A stretch of 64,000 bases of DNA. Origin: Lepeophtheirus salmonis (lineage: Eukaryota > Arthropoda > Copepoda > Siphonostomatoida > Caligidae). Numbering within the stretch: the stretch's first letter is position 1; each line of letters begins with the position of its first letter. The notes under the pieces are model-generated. The model searched no databases, was not told the origin of the DNA, and saw only the letters and a list, made by a program, of their open reading frames with translations. Location of the stretch: contig NC_052131.2 in NCBI RefSeq assembly GCF_016086655.4, forward strand, positions 11,701,940 through 11,765,939, given 5' to 3'. Shown one piece after another: positions 49,230-60,870 of the stretch. Made by a program: the position numbers and the translations under genes.

Positions 49230-49305
49230 TCGGACTTGCCAGAATTTTCAGTTTGATGTACCTTGCCTACTGCTGGCAAGACAGACAGATTTTGACGTCA
49301 TAGAG
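49230..49305 (+). repeat. Repeat relic with CTTGCCAG/CTGGCAAG
   Basis: CTTGCCAG at 49235 and its complement CTGGCAAG at 49273 frame TTTGATGTACCTTGCCTACTG. They are followed by ACAGACAGATTTTGACGTCA. The GGCAAGACAGACAG block resembles the left arm of the 105 bp element at 8731. The tail holds a TGACGTCA palindrome (49293-49300). Probably part of a dispersed repeat, but only this much can be supported. Confidence 0.3.
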
Positions 49306-50799
49306 TATAACCGCTATAATCTAACAGTAACAGTCAAGGAATGCGATATATAGCTACTCTTGATAACAGTTATACTCCTTGACATAACTATTAAAAATCG
49401 TTCTAGAAGTCAAACAGCAGTCGGAAAAGGGTTATAATATAACCTGGTATTTCTATTAACCATGAAATAACGATTTTTGTTAGTTTAATTTTTCAATATA
49501 GGACAAAAAATTAATAAACAAGCCCCACAATTAATTTCAATTAAAGTCAAAATATTTTGTACAACTAAGTTTTATTATAAATGAAGCATAATAGAAAGGT
49601 GAAACATGTAAAAGAAAAACTTTAATTTATTTTAGGGCCAGCCTAATGTAGTACGTACAATGGACACTCTGGGCTTTTTTTTCCATAGGATCCCAACTTA
49701 TTTTGTAAATTAATAAATCATCTGTATTGTAATAATATGATACATTCTGGATTTTTTAAAAAGTAAAAAAAAATATTATAAAAGAGCTTCTTCAATAGGT
49801 GGAGCCCTACACACATACCAAAGTATATTAAAATGGAAATTTTTGCATGAGTCACACCCAGTTATAAGTACATACCATAAAAAATATAAATACAATAAAA
49901 GAATCGTTTCCATTGGAGCGTTTTCATATGACGTCAGCATTGTTGAATACGACCATTTTAGGGATTTAAACAACTTAGTTTCAATATATTTTTTCATTAA
50001 TATTCAGGAAAATAGTGAATTACAACTATGTCAAATCGGAATCAACAAATAAAATGACTTAAGCCTTTACTGTCTATCATCAATCGTTGGTTCTAAGCCA
50101 AGTTGTATTATATACCTATATTTAATTCTAATATATATTAAAAATATGTTAATCATAGTAATGCAATCTTATTTTTATATTGTATACTACTACAATGGAA
50201 AAAATAAGATATTTTTTAATTTTTTAGTCTATAATCAATCAAAGAATAATATAAAATGTAAAAATATATCATTATTTTAGGGATTTTCAGTATATATTAC
50301 ATTGATTTAATTCAAATATCACTATTTATTTGTTACAAAAAGGTATTATTTTATGCACGTGTTATGTGTTTCTGTATTTATAAAGTAATTTAATGAAGTT
50401 TCACTAAATAGAATAAGGAAATTAGTTGATTTTATTGAAAAAATAATCAACTATGATTTTCTAATATAAATTGATGAATTTTATGACTTCAATGTTACTT
50501 GTATTTGTATTTTATATGATGACATCATTTCAACAACATTGGTGTTCTCAAAACGAGTTGGTTGTTCATTAGGGTGTTGAATTATTACAATCCTTCATTT
50601 ATGTATGTAAAGAAATGTGCTATTGTTGACATATATTTTTTGTTATTTTAAATCTTTGAGTATGATTATAATTGAGATGTCACATGAAAAAAGACTATCA
50701 ACGCCTACTCTTGATTTTGTTAAATGATGTTAATCAAAATTAACAGTAAAATTACGATATTGATTATAAAATAATGAATTTTAAGTTTGAACTAGGGAT
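49306..50799. other. No gene recognised
   Basis: AT-rich. Overlapping frames of 69-73 codons on both strands at 49776-50052 give no recognisable product. TGACGTCA at 49929-49936. Confidence 0.45.
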
Positions 50800-50945
50800 G
50801 CGACTAGGGATGAAACTTACAGGATTTAGGAACAAAGCGCGTCCCATTTCAGCTCAATACGAGTGAGTAGTTTTTTTCTTCTTTTCTAAATACGGGACGA
50901 TTTCGTTTTTCCAGGGACAGCTGGCAACCCTAAACTCAGGAGGGT
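50800..50945 (-). repeat. Possible F7-related repeat
   Basis: In reverse complement it begins TTTAGGGTTGCCAGCTGTCC, CTGGAAAAACGAAATCGTCC and CGTATTTAG. That recalls the AGGGTAACC...CCGGGACAAATA start of the F7 copies. Similarity beyond the first 50 bp is unclear. Confidence 0.3.
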
Positions 50946-51212
50946 GGATACATTGACTAAGATATTTTGTTGTTGTTGTTGCCAACTGTAAATTATTATG
51001 TAAATTGAATTGATAACTTTATCAATATAAAAATTAATTGCTGAGTATAAAGTGACAATAATTCTTAAAGAAGGTCCTTGATTTTTATAAAGTTTATTTG
51101 TAGGATCATAATAATCCCTATTTAAGTCTAATGAACCAAAATGAATCTTCTAATCTATTGTTAATATTATTGGGTTACTTAAATCATCCAAGAAACTTGT
51201 ATTTATATATTA

Positions 51213-52469
51213 ACGGGTGTAAAAAAAGTAATGATACCTTCTAAAAATACAGTTTTGAATAGGTGTTGTTGATTAAATCTTAAAGTTCCGATTATTTTTA
51301 ATAGCTTAGATTATAAGCCTTTGATTGATGTACATATTGTAAACAACAAATATGTATATGTGGCGATGGATGCAAGAAAAGCCCTCATAGGCAATTAAAT
51401 CCGTATCAGGAGAACCACTTTTGACATCATGAAGGCCTTAAACGTCAGCAAGGCCCACAGCCTGTCGCGTAAGAAATCTTAAGGACAAACCCTAGAGTGG
51501 AAGACCCACCAAAGTGAAGCCTGAAGACGTCACAGATGCCTTTAAGGTCTACCCAAAGATGAAGATGTCAGACTATGCCAAGAAGAAAAAGGTGCGTTAG
51601 TATACTATAGCCAAGGCCGTCCAAAAGGCTGGAGGAAGGTCGATTAAAAGAATTGAGAGGCCACTCCTGTCCCAACGTCAAAAAGAACTCCGACTTTGCC
51701 GATGTCAACAACTCTTGAATTATCTGAAGCGCAATAGCTACTGGTTACTTTCTTTCTCTGATGAAAAGAACTTTACCATTGCCCTTCTACAACAAGCAAA
51801 TTGATCATGTGGTATGCCTTGGAAAGGCTGACAACAGCATCAGGATAGTCACTAATATCAATTATTGTGTCTCTGTGATAATGTTGGAGGTTGTGGCATC
51901 AACTGGAGAAAAAATTCCTTCATTTGGTTTCCTGTTGGATACCGGTTACCTGTAACCGACTACCTGGTGGCATTGAAAGAAAATGTGGTACCGTAGATCA
52001 CCAAGACCGTGAAAAAGTACAACAAGGCAACGTATTTCAGTAGGAGGGGCTCTAACACATACTGCTAATATTGTAGAAGAGTTAATGGTTAGCAACATTA
52101 ACTTCTGGTCCAAGACCCTTTGGCCCCCTCAGACACCAGATCTGAATCCACTAGATAACTCTATTTGGTGGCAAATTGAGAAGAAGACCTGCAAAGACCG
52201 CCACCCGAATATTGATGCCCTGAATACCTCCGTTAACCAGCAGTGGAGGATCATACAAAAATGACTACGTTGCCAATGTGAGAAAGGGGTTCCAGAGGCG
52301 GTTGGAGGCTGTCATTGAGGCTGATGGTGGTCAGATTAATAATTAACGTGTATTGTTATATTGAAAAATATTATTCAATAAAATTTTCTATGTACAACAT
52401 CATCCTGATCAATTATGAGTGTTTTAATAACTATTTAGAGGCAGGTCTCAGCACTTTTTCTACAACCGG
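51213..52469 (+). mobile_element. Mariner/maT-like transposon, full length, decayed
   Basis: A complete 1257 bp element. The left end is ACGGGTGTAAAAAAAGTAAT (continuing GATACCTT) and the right end, read in reverse complement, CCGGTTGTAGAAAAAGTGCT (continuing GAGACCTG). The roughly 28 bp inverted ends agree at about 21 positions. Both ends are flanked by TA (51211-51212 and 52470-52471), the target duplication of the Tc1/mariner superfamily. One transposase reading region fills the interior in plus orientation. The superfamily is secure; the maT (DD37D) placement is inferred from residue spacing. Confidence 0.85.
51366..52346 (+). pseudogene. Mariner/maT-like transposase, inactive
   Basis: About 327 codons from ATG (MDARKALIGN) to TAA (RRLEAVIEADGGQINN). 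In order: an HTH region (TTFDIMKALNVSKAHSLS); a Pro/Lys-rich linker (GRPTKVKPEDVTDAFK); a second DNA-binding segment (TIAKAVQKAGGRSIKRIERP); and the catalytic domain. The first Asp survives in FSDEKNFT (codon 51760-51762). The second Asp position, expected in a QQDGAPAH block, is GAG (Glu) at 52044 with an adjacent stop and a one-base deletion. The third Asp survives in PDLNPLDN (52154-52156). The second-to-third spacing is about 36 residues after correcting the deletion, nearest the DD37D maT group. The tail NIDALNTSVNQQW follows. Several stops and at least three frameshifts make it dead. Confidence 0.85.
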
Positions 52470-53649
52470 TAATTGACCAAAATATGTATATTAAATATGA
52501 AAATATACATATTATATATATGATAAACAAAAAACATTTGAAGTTATTTATTTTTTTTCAAGGTTAATATTTTATTAACTCGCCATAATGTCTTCAGAAA
52601 AAAAAATGCTAAGATTTTGATTTAAAATATATCAAAATGGTAAATGATTGTAATGATTTGTGATAAAGTAACTTTTTGATAACATGGATCATGCGCCTAA
52701 AAAAACTTTTTATACAGAAATACCGACAACAACTATTAAGCCCTCTTTCCTTTATGGTTACTGCCTATATTCATTACCTAGTAACAGTCAAAACATGTTC
52801 AAAAAAATTGTGATGACATAAGTGACATACCAAAAATAGATGTTAGAAAATATCACAAATACTTTCTTGTGAACGCTAAAATATTTATATAAGATAATTC
52901 AACAATTCACATGGGAGTGAAATAATTTTTTTTCATAAATAATAATTTCTTAAATTACCATTTTTAAAGATGATTTAAAATACTTTTGGATTGCTTGAAA
53001 ACTTTTAAATATTTGTAGATATTAATCATTCGACATTAACTACATATCAAATTACAAGTCTTTATATAATAGTAAACATTAGTAATTACAAATGACATAC
53101 AAAACAGATTTTAGGCATTATATATTTTGCAGAATATTTTAGTAAAAAATACGTAAAGATAATGTCTTTTTGTAAAAGTATTTACAATGCCAGGATTCTC
53201 ATCTTGAAAAGATTTATATCTATATTATTTTTTTCAGTGGATGTGTTTGTGTAAAATTAACAAAAATAAACAAAATACTTTTACAAAGGTAGGAAGTTCC
53301 TACTCATTAAAGATTTCTTAAATAATAATTTTCTATCTTTAAAACAAAAAAATATTTGCAAACATATTATGAAAAAGTGTAATTTTTTTTTTTTCGATTC
53401 ATAAAATTTATATAATTTTTCAGTTTTTTTATATCCTTTAATGCCATACATGTCATATCATAATTTATGTATATGTATATTTGTATAAGTTATGTAATCT
53501 TCAATTACAGCTGTTTAACAATTTTTTACCTTAAAAAAATTCGTAAATGTAATTGCAAATAAAAAAATCAATGGATAATTCATTAAATAGAAAAAAACAA
53601 ACAATTTTTTATTTCTCACTATAGATTAACATAATCTGACCTACTTGTA
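52470..53649. other. No gene or repeat recognised
   Basis: AT-rich non-coding DNA. Confidence 0.5.
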
Positions 53650-53850
53650 TGTTAAAAAAAAGAAACCGAAAATTAACGTGTTCACCCCGACAATTTGAAG
53701 AATGTTTTGCAGGAGAGCAGCTTAGCTGTCATGACGTTGCATGAAATTAAATTCTACTCCAAATCCATTAGGGGCTAACTTACATTTATAACTCCTTAAC
53801 AAGTTGTCTGTGTTACTCTTCGTCTTCCACGCATTAGTGATTACTTTAAG
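53650..53850 (+). repeat. F2 repeat, copy d
   Basis: The cleanest copy of the family: GTTAAAAAAAAGAAACCGAA, GTGTTCACCCCGACAATTTG, AAGAATGTTTTGCAGGAGAG, CAGCTTAGCTGTCATGACGT, TTAAATTCTACTCCAAATCC, ATAACTCCTTAACAAGTTGT, CTGTGTTACTCTTCGTCTTC and CATTAGTGATTACTTTAAG. Confidence 0.6.
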
Positions 53851-55764
53851 CTTAGATGGTATATATCTTCAAGGGTAAAATAATAAAAATAATAATACAA
53901 AGATTACTATTTAGATGCTGCAATTAGAAAAAGAGCAAGATCTCTATTTTCATATTTTTTTAACGGGTATGTAATACTACCCCGTCTTTCCAACATATGA
54001 ACCTGACCAAAAAAAAAGTCCTACAACCACATGTTTTTTAAAAGAAATTAAAAAGTGTTACAATTTTGAATATCAATGATTAAAAAAAAAAAATACAAAA
54101 ACTGTCCGTTAATTAATTTGAATTGACTAAAAATTTTCAATTTTTACAAAAAATACTAATTTAAAAGAATCGATATTTATGTTTTGAGAAATGAAACAGG
54201 ATTTTAATTTCACAAAAGAAAATTATGACTAAGCATTAAGCTATTGGGCATTATGGAGTTAAATATGTAATGTAAATACTTTTTTTTAATGATATACTAA
54301 AATAGTTTTTTTCTAAGATTATCGTATGTTATCAATTAAAGATTCCATATAAACAAAATATATCATTTTTTTTTCTATAATTAAAAAAAAAAACAATTTA
54401 AAATTAATTATAAAGAATGGTAAATACTTTTTTATTTAAAAATCTGTAGTTAATTTTTCTAAGCCCCATTAACAAAGTTTGACAAAGTAAAGAGCATAGT
54501 TTTATTAGCAGTCAAAAGTTTTGTTACTTTATTTTTAGAGTATTCAAAAAGATAAATTTTGTTCCTTTTCAATGCTTCATGTATATAGATTACCTTATTT
54601 TTAATAATATTGTAATTTTTCATAGCAAGGACTGAGGACAAATGCAATTTGTAGAAAAACTATTTGGTTTATTGTAACCTTGAAATATATTCAAACAATA
54701 AGAGACAAATGTAGGTATGATGAGTTGTTTTTTAATGAGTCTTTGTCAAACCCACTTTGAGAAATTGAGTCAGAAACCAAAACTGTTACAATTGTCCCAC
54801 TGGTATCCCCTACTATTTTGAATTTAATTTAAGTGTTTATATTTAAAAAAAAAAGTCAATAAGTAATGTTTTATGGGCTTAAATGAATAAAGAATAAGAA
54901 ACGAAAATAGCCAAAAAACTTCCACCCAATGATTAAAAATAATTAAAGTATATATAAATATATATATATGTCAACAGGTTGCGTGATAAAATGGGAATAG
55001 TTGTTCCGTGGTGTATTATTATTTATAAAAAATAATAATTCTCCTTTTTATTTTACTTACATATTATGTTATATAGATATAAGTATATTTTTAAACAGAT
55101 TTAAAAATCCCACCAGGAGGTAATTTTTTACGATATATATATACATAGTCATGAGTTTAAATTATGAAGTCAATTGAGGTCATCACTTAGTAATAAACAT
55201 AACAAAAAAATATATATCATTGTTAATCTAAAATAGACAAAAAAAGCTTTAATCAAATTATTATCTACGACGTTGTAACTTCTATATATACATTTTTAAA
55301 TTTGAATATTTCGCGCTATTTTGATTCTTTTTCTAACATGCTCGTATAAGAACTTATAAGATATTTATTAGTATCTAATACTTTTCGTCAGTGGAAACAA
55401 TGTGATCGTTCAGGTTAATCACATTGAGGCAGTTGAAGAGTACAACAAAAATATGAAAACCTTCAAATAAATATCTAAGCATATTGTATGCGTATATGTG
55501 ATCGATGATTCTTGTTTCTTTTATAAATACAAGGGGATGGGGGAATAGTGGAACTGATAAGAATCTGTATTATATTTTACTCAAGATAACTACACAAAAG
55601 ATATTTATATATCTACTTACATATGAATATACCAAGAAGATGAATGTAACCGTAGAATAATATTAAAACCTAACTTAATGGAGGTGTTTTATACTCAATT
55701 GACTCTCAATTATAAGATTAAAAATATTATATTAATACAAGTGAATTGTAACGGTGATTCCTAG
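53851..55764. other. No gene or repeat recognised
   Basis: AT-rich non-coding DNA with A/T runs. Confidence 0.5.
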
Positions 55765-56260
55765 AGGTAAAGACTTAGATTCGAGACTTGCGACTCGATT
55801 TGGACTCAAGTCAGCGTTGCCAAAATGTATTTACAAGAGAAAATCCATATTAAATCAGGGTAATGTAATAGTGACGCAACCTTATGTTTTATAATTAACA
55901 TATTATAACTAAATAATTTAAATAAGTCGGGGCCAGTAGCTCTTTTGCCCTTATGGTTTTGGTGCCGCTGACACGAATCCATATTTTGAAGGATTGTGTC
56001 TAGACTTGATACTACGATCACAGACTCTAAAATTTACTTTGATACTAAAACTAAGACTCACAACTTGACTTGGAGTCGAAGACATTGCATTTTTTTTAAT
56101 TGGGTATAAATACTCTTTAAACTTAGTATTTTTTCCGAGGAATTGAACTGGACTTGATAAAAGTCTTAAGAGACTTCTACTTTTCGGCAAAAAATTGAGA
56201 TTTGATTTGAACTTGAAGTAAAAGAAAGTTTTTCTACCTCCGGACCAACCCCATAGATGA
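55765..56260. repeat. GACTC/GACTT-rich degenerate repeat
   Basis: About 500 bp with many GACTC, GAGTC, GACTT and AAGTC words: ATTCGAGACTTGCGACTCGA, TTTGGACTCAAGTC, AACTTGACTTGGAGTCGAAG, GAACTGGACTTGATAAAAGT. The density is far above the surroundings, and shorter patches occur at 11755-11830 and 30290-30345. The likely origin is a decayed repeat built from a GACTCAAGTC-like unit. It keeps a 109-codon minus frame (55951-56280) open by chance. Confidence 0.4.
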
Positions 56261-56475
56261 TTTTTCATAAAGATTGACATGAAGACGATTTATTTTGGGT
56301 CATAGTTTCAGTTCCGGGTGCCTTCAGTCATTTCTTACTATTTTTAAATTAGGTTAACATGCAAAATTTTGGAACATTCGGAGCCAGAACCGAATATTGT
56401 ACATTTTTCGGTTCTTGGTGATAGAACTGAGAAAGTTATAAATATTTGCGCTGTAGAATCCCGCGTAAAATTGGC

Positions 56476-56660
56476 ATGTTAAAAAAAAAGAAACCGGAAA
56501 TCGACATACTAACCCTGACAAATTTGAAAATGTTTAGGAGAGAAGGGATATTGCTCATGACGTTTATTAGATCACGTAAAATATGCTGTGACTTGGCAGG
56601 AAGGAGAGAAGGATATAAATAAAGACATTCGCTAGAATTACTCCTATGTCTTCCCGCTTT
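56476..56660 (+). repeat. F2 repeat, copy e
   Basis: GTTAAAAAAAAAGAAACCGG, AAATCGACATACTAACCCTG, ACAAATTTGAAAATGTTTAG, GCTCATGACGTTTATTAGAT, then CATTCGCTAGAATTACTCCT and ATGTCTTCC. It has the long-form middle segment but no right end, which is cut off by the hAT-type MITE immediately after it. Confidence 0.55.
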
Positions 56661-56674
56661 TATAATACATAGGG

Positions 56675-56911
56675 CAGGGGTTCCCAAAGTGGGGTCGCGA
56701 CCAGAAGTTTGGGGTCTTCTTGATGAGACACAGATGCGGGGTCGCGAAATGCATTCCAAAAAATTTTTACTCTTAAAGACATGGGATAAAACCCATGCTT
56801 GTTTATTTTTGTTTCAGCTGTTGTTTGGTTGCATAATGAAACTTTATAATTAAAAATAACGTTTTAAAAATCTTAATTAAATGCATTTAAAAGTTTTGGA
56901 TCCCCACTCTG
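56675..56911. mobile_element. Probable hAT-type MITE
   Basis: The left end CAGGGGTTCCCAAAGTGGGG, with GTCGCGACC following, is a classic hAT-type terminus. GGGGTCGCGA recurs internally at about 56738. The right end read in reverse complement is CAGAGTGGGGATCCAAAACT, a weaker match. The 237 bp encode nothing. It sits directly after an F2 copy, whose right half it interrupts. No clear 8 bp target duplication. Confidence 0.5.
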
Positions 56912-56979
56912 TAGGTCTGAGAAAAGTAGGATAATTGAAATAATATATCAAATGTTTGTATTTATTAATACGTAATAAT

Positions 56980-57456
56980 CAGGCTTGTGAGCGATCAGGG
57001 AAAAAAATGCGATCCGATCGAAAATTGATATCAGAAATTCACTGCGGTATAACGATCAGGGTCATTTGCAATCAGCAATTCGATCAATTTAATTGCGATC
57101 ATGTTCAAATATACAATTTCTTTAAAGCTATAACTAAACCTATTTATGTAAATTTACTTTTTTAACTTAAATAAACGATTGATACACCTTTTTTAAATAT
57201 ATTAAATGTATTTATTTACAATATTTTACTATAATAAAAAGTATATATATGTAGAAAGATAACTAAAGTATAGTCTGCCTGCGAAAAAGAAAATATTTGC
57301 AAAAATTCTTTCTTTTCTATCTCTTTATTTGACCTTAACAGGAGCTGCTTCTCAGCCACTGTCTAGTTCTTTTCTGGATCTGTTTGGCATTGGAGAACAA
57401 ATGCTCGCTACTGGCACTACTTGGAAGCATGACAATGTAAACCCTACTTACACATA
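56980..57456 (-). mobile_element. 3-prime end of a hAT transposon
   Basis: The terminus is probably CAGGCTTGTGAGCGATCAGG at 56980. Next comes a subterminal zone (56990-57105) with repeated CGATC words, then non-coding DNA and the C-terminus of a hAT transposase at 57335-57456 pointing toward this end. Upstream parts of the transposase and the other terminus are not seen, so the element is truncated to the right. Confidence 0.55.
57335..57456 (-). pseudogene. hAT transposase C-terminal fragment
   Basis: The minus-strand frame reads KLCVSRVYIVMLPSSASSEH then LFSNAKQIQKRTRQWLRSSS and C, stop (TAA at 57335-57337). The P-S-S-A-S-S-E-H-L-F-S core matches the conserved hAT dimerisation signature (typically P.TSA.SER.FS) that closes hAT transposases. 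About 40 residues of an enzyme usually over 500 residues remain; upstream codons lose similarity. It is followed by the presumed element end at 56980, which fits gene orientation. Confidence 0.75.
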
Positions 57457-60008
57457 GTTTTATTCTTTTAAAATGGTAATTTTAAGTGAATCCATTACCA
57501 TAAATCCTTTTTCCACTCTTCAGTAATTGCAAGCCCCAAAAATTATTATCCGTAAATATCGCCCGAAATTAGTTACTACGACACCAAGTATAAGAGTAAG
57601 ATTTAAGTCCATATGTTTGTTAGTCCTATAATGACTTATAAATGCTCAATAATAACTCAGTATCTTTGTGAACCAAAAATAAACATTGGTTTTTATCCTC
57701 CTACCAAAGCTATAATACAAGTGGTTAAACGAAGGCCACGTGATCAATATTTGTACAAAGTATCAGAAGTAGCGCCAACTTCTTTTGTTAGTTTGGGAAA
57801 TTGAGTATATTTGAATATTATTCAATAGACAATAACTAACAAAGGCTCTTCTATAAATTCACCCATTTAACTGAATTAACAAAGAGAATTATGCGAAGGA
57901 AAGAACAAGTGGCATATGCAAAGAGGGAAAATGATGAAGTGACGTCATCTGTAGTATCATAAAAAACAACATCATACGTTTCACAAAAAATATATTAGTT
58001 CTACCAGAAGTATATTCAAGCTAATAGTCGCGTTTAGATTTAAACCTTTACTCCCTTCATGTCTGAATTCCAAAATAATAATGTAATATAAAACACATTA
58101 CAGTTTATTTACAAACCTATCTTTACAATAATTAACAAAATTTCTCACAGCACTGTCTAAAAAGAAAGATTTTGTGAATCATAGATCTTAAAATTATGTA
58201 ATACCTACAATAGTTAAATTATATAAAAAATAGCTTTTCAGTATCAGTCATAATTTGCGATGCATAATATTTTTTATTATTATTTTCGAATATAAATAAA
58301 GCTATGGACATTATTCAAAATGACTTTTTAAAGAAAACAAAAAGCAGATTTGGTCGATGATAAACTCATACTTATTCATTGTTTCAATGTCTGAAAAAAT
58401 ATATACATATGTATATTCATTCCGATAAGGTACGAAATTGATTGCTCACCTTGAATGGTTGTCTATCTACAACAGGTTGATTCTTATAAGTTTAAGTACA
58501 ATATATAAGTGTTTTTTTAGTCTTTTTATCTTTTTATAAAGATACAAGTAATTTCTTTTTTCTGAAAAATTATATCAAAAATTTTCAATGTAGAATGGTT
58601 CTAGCAATTTTTTTTTCCTAATATGTAATTCATCTTTAATTATAGTAATTGAATCTTCACAAACCTTCATGACAAGCAATCCTTGTATATATAATTCATG
58701 CGCTAGGGGGCCTTTTCTCACAAGGAAAGAAAAAAAATGTTATGACTATTGAATTATAGAAAAAAGATATTTTATAAAAAAAATTCATTCAATGATAATG
58801 CAATATGAATTTTAACTCTAATCATCACTTATTAAAGTTGAAAAAGATTGCTATGAAATCTGTTATTGGTTTTTGGAAATTATTTCGTAAATATATATGT
58901 AGTGCGTAAGAAAAAATCAATTTTCAATATACATTAAGAAAAAAAGACATAATAATTTTTTACTTCATAAATTCAAACACCCTAATATTTCAGCACATAT
59001 TTTGGGAAATTATAAACAATGTAGTATAATTATGGGATTAGTTGAAAATAATAATTATAGTTTTGGAAATTCATTGGAGTTATAAGACATGATTTACCCC
59101 CGATAGAGTCTAAATAAAAAAGAATATATCATTTTTTTTTTTATCATTATTTAATTTAAATGTAATTTATAATGCCTCTAAAATTAATCAAATATTTTAA
59201 TTAACTGAAATATGTGATAAGTTCATTGAAGAAAAGAAACGCAATCCAGACTCAATTTTAGAAAAAAATCATTATATTTTGCTTTATTGTTGAAAGACAA
59301 CAATATTACATTCCTAACTCACAATCATATATTGTCGTTTAAAACAATTGCTAGATTAGTATAAAAAATACCATACTATATATTAGGTTTGTTCAAAAGA
59401 CAAAAAGTTAGAAGTTTGAATTTTTCTGATATTTTTGAATCTTAAATAGGCTCAGATTCAATTTTAATTGAGCATATTAACGGTGGTTTAAGAACGTTTT
59501 AATTCTTTTATGTTGTACAAGTACAGTTAAAGTATATAAAAAGCAATGAACGAATCATTTATCGGTAGCCACTTAAGGTATATTGCCATAAAAATGAAAA
59601 TCAATTTTTTGAATAGAGCATCAAGTCCTCATAAATCCCAACGTCAAAGGCACCAAATAAAACTGTTTTCAAAAACATGCATGTTTATTTTTGCTTTAAA
59701 ATACTTGTTTAATTTATAGCTTACAGTATTCATATATAAGTATTAAAGAACACAGGCAGTGAATAAATCACTTTGTCTATTTATCTAGGTAGATACTATA
59801 TACACGTATAATAATTATGCACGTTAAAGCAAACCCTTAAATCCAAACTTATAGATAAAAATATTAATTTTTCATAAATTGTTCAAAGATACAGAACAAT
59901 TCTTAATATAGCAATTATGACTTGAAGGTCATTTCCAAACTGGAATGTATTCAAATATATTTTTTGGGTGAACACTTACTTTGTGGAAAGTATATTTTTT
60001 TGCAAAAT
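57457..60008. other. No gene or repeat recognised
   Basis: About 2.5 kb AT-rich DNA, TGACGTCA at 57940-57947. A 63-codon plus frame at 57613-57804 is not recognised. Confidence 0.45.
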
Positions 60009-60259
60009 TAGTTTTTCTCAAACTGTAGTACGCAAACTTTTTTTAGTGGTATACGAATAACTGATTAAGAGGTGATACAACTCTTTCCTGCACTACAAAT
60101 TTCTTGTAAAAATTAGTTATACTTTCTTTTAAAAATTTGTTATATAAAAAAATTGTATCTTTTGTAACAAAAGTTCTAATATCTATTTTATCAAAAAAAT
60201 ATTAACCAAATCAATATTTTCTTAGATGGTACGAAATGTAATCAGTTTGAGAAGTGCTG
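60009..60259. mobile_element. hAT-type MITE
   Basis: 251 bp. The left end TAGTTTTTCTCAAACTGTAG (then TACGC) faces a right end which in reverse complement is CAGCACTTCTCAAACTGATT and, 5 bases on, TTTCGTACC. TTCTCAAACTG followed by a GTAC block is a widely seen hAT MITE terminus. Flanking 8-mers TGCAAAAT and CTATAAAT are only partly alike, so the target duplication has decayed or the ends are a base off. No coding content. Confidence 0.6.
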
Positions 60260-60547
60260 CTATAAATAATACTTTAATAGATAATTATTGTATTTTACAT
60301 TCTGTCATCCACTAAAATAGAATCAAAAGTAGGCTTCAAAATTATATGGTAGTTAACCAATTACGTCAATCTTCTCAACTGTTTCAAATCTATTCTTTAA
60401 TTAATAGTGGGTGTATTCATAGCTTAACGATATTTAATTTGAATTTAATCAATTAAAGTTCATTATAATAATTCGGAGCAAGGATCAGTTTTCACATTTA
60501 CCGTTGGGTATATAGAATTACATTTAAAAATATTCAGCTTCAATGCT
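60260..60547. other. No gene or repeat recognised
   Basis: AT-rich spacer. Confidence 0.45.
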
Positions 60548-60620
60548 TAAGAATGTTCTCTTTCAATATGAAGAGGTTTTGTGGTTGAAAATGTTTCTAG
60601 CTTAAAGGAGAGATAAATTT
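60548..60620 (+). repeat. F4 repeat fragment, copy d
   Basis: TTCTCTTTCAATATGAAGAG, GTTTTGTGGTTGAAAATGTT, TCTAGCTTAAAGGAGAGATA and AATTTGTAA match the inner part of the F4 left arm at 34135-34210. It lies about 30 bp upstream of an F1 copy. Confidence 0.5.
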
Positions 60621-60651
60621 GTAAAATATTAGTAACGTGTATGTTTTCACA

Positions 60652-60870
60652 CGTCGTTACCTTTATTGTGCATCGCAACCTTTCATCCCAAAAACGAAAG
60701 AAAAAAAAGGCTCAAAATCAATTAGTAGTTAGTCAATTTTCCCTACCAATTAAATTATTACAAATCAATAACAGTGAGAAATTGTTCATTGCTGAAAAAG
60801 AGCTAATTCAAATTCAACCAATCAACGTTCAACGGCAAAAGAAAAAAAAACTTCGAGAAGCTAAAACAAA
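60652..60870 (+). repeat. F1 repeat, copy h
   Basis: Plus-orientation half-unit: GTCGTTACCTTTATTGTGCA, TCGCAACCTTTCATCCC, AAAAAGGCTCAAAATCAATT, AGTAGTTAGTCAATTTTCCC, GAGAAATTGTTCATTGCTGA, AAAAGAGCTAATTCAAATTC and AACCAATCAACGTTCAA. The terminal CAGCTGAC box is not seen. A 117-codon frame (60641-60994) crosses it, but the frame is repeat sequence and not a recognisable gene. Confidence 0.55.

Noticed and set aside
55951..56280. 109-codon minus frame
   Set aside because: Lies in the GACTC-rich degenerate repeat, which lowers stop density; no recognisable domain.
56436..56759. 107-codon minus frame
   Set aside because: Spans the F2 copy and the start of the hAT-type MITE, so it is a chance frame across two repeats.
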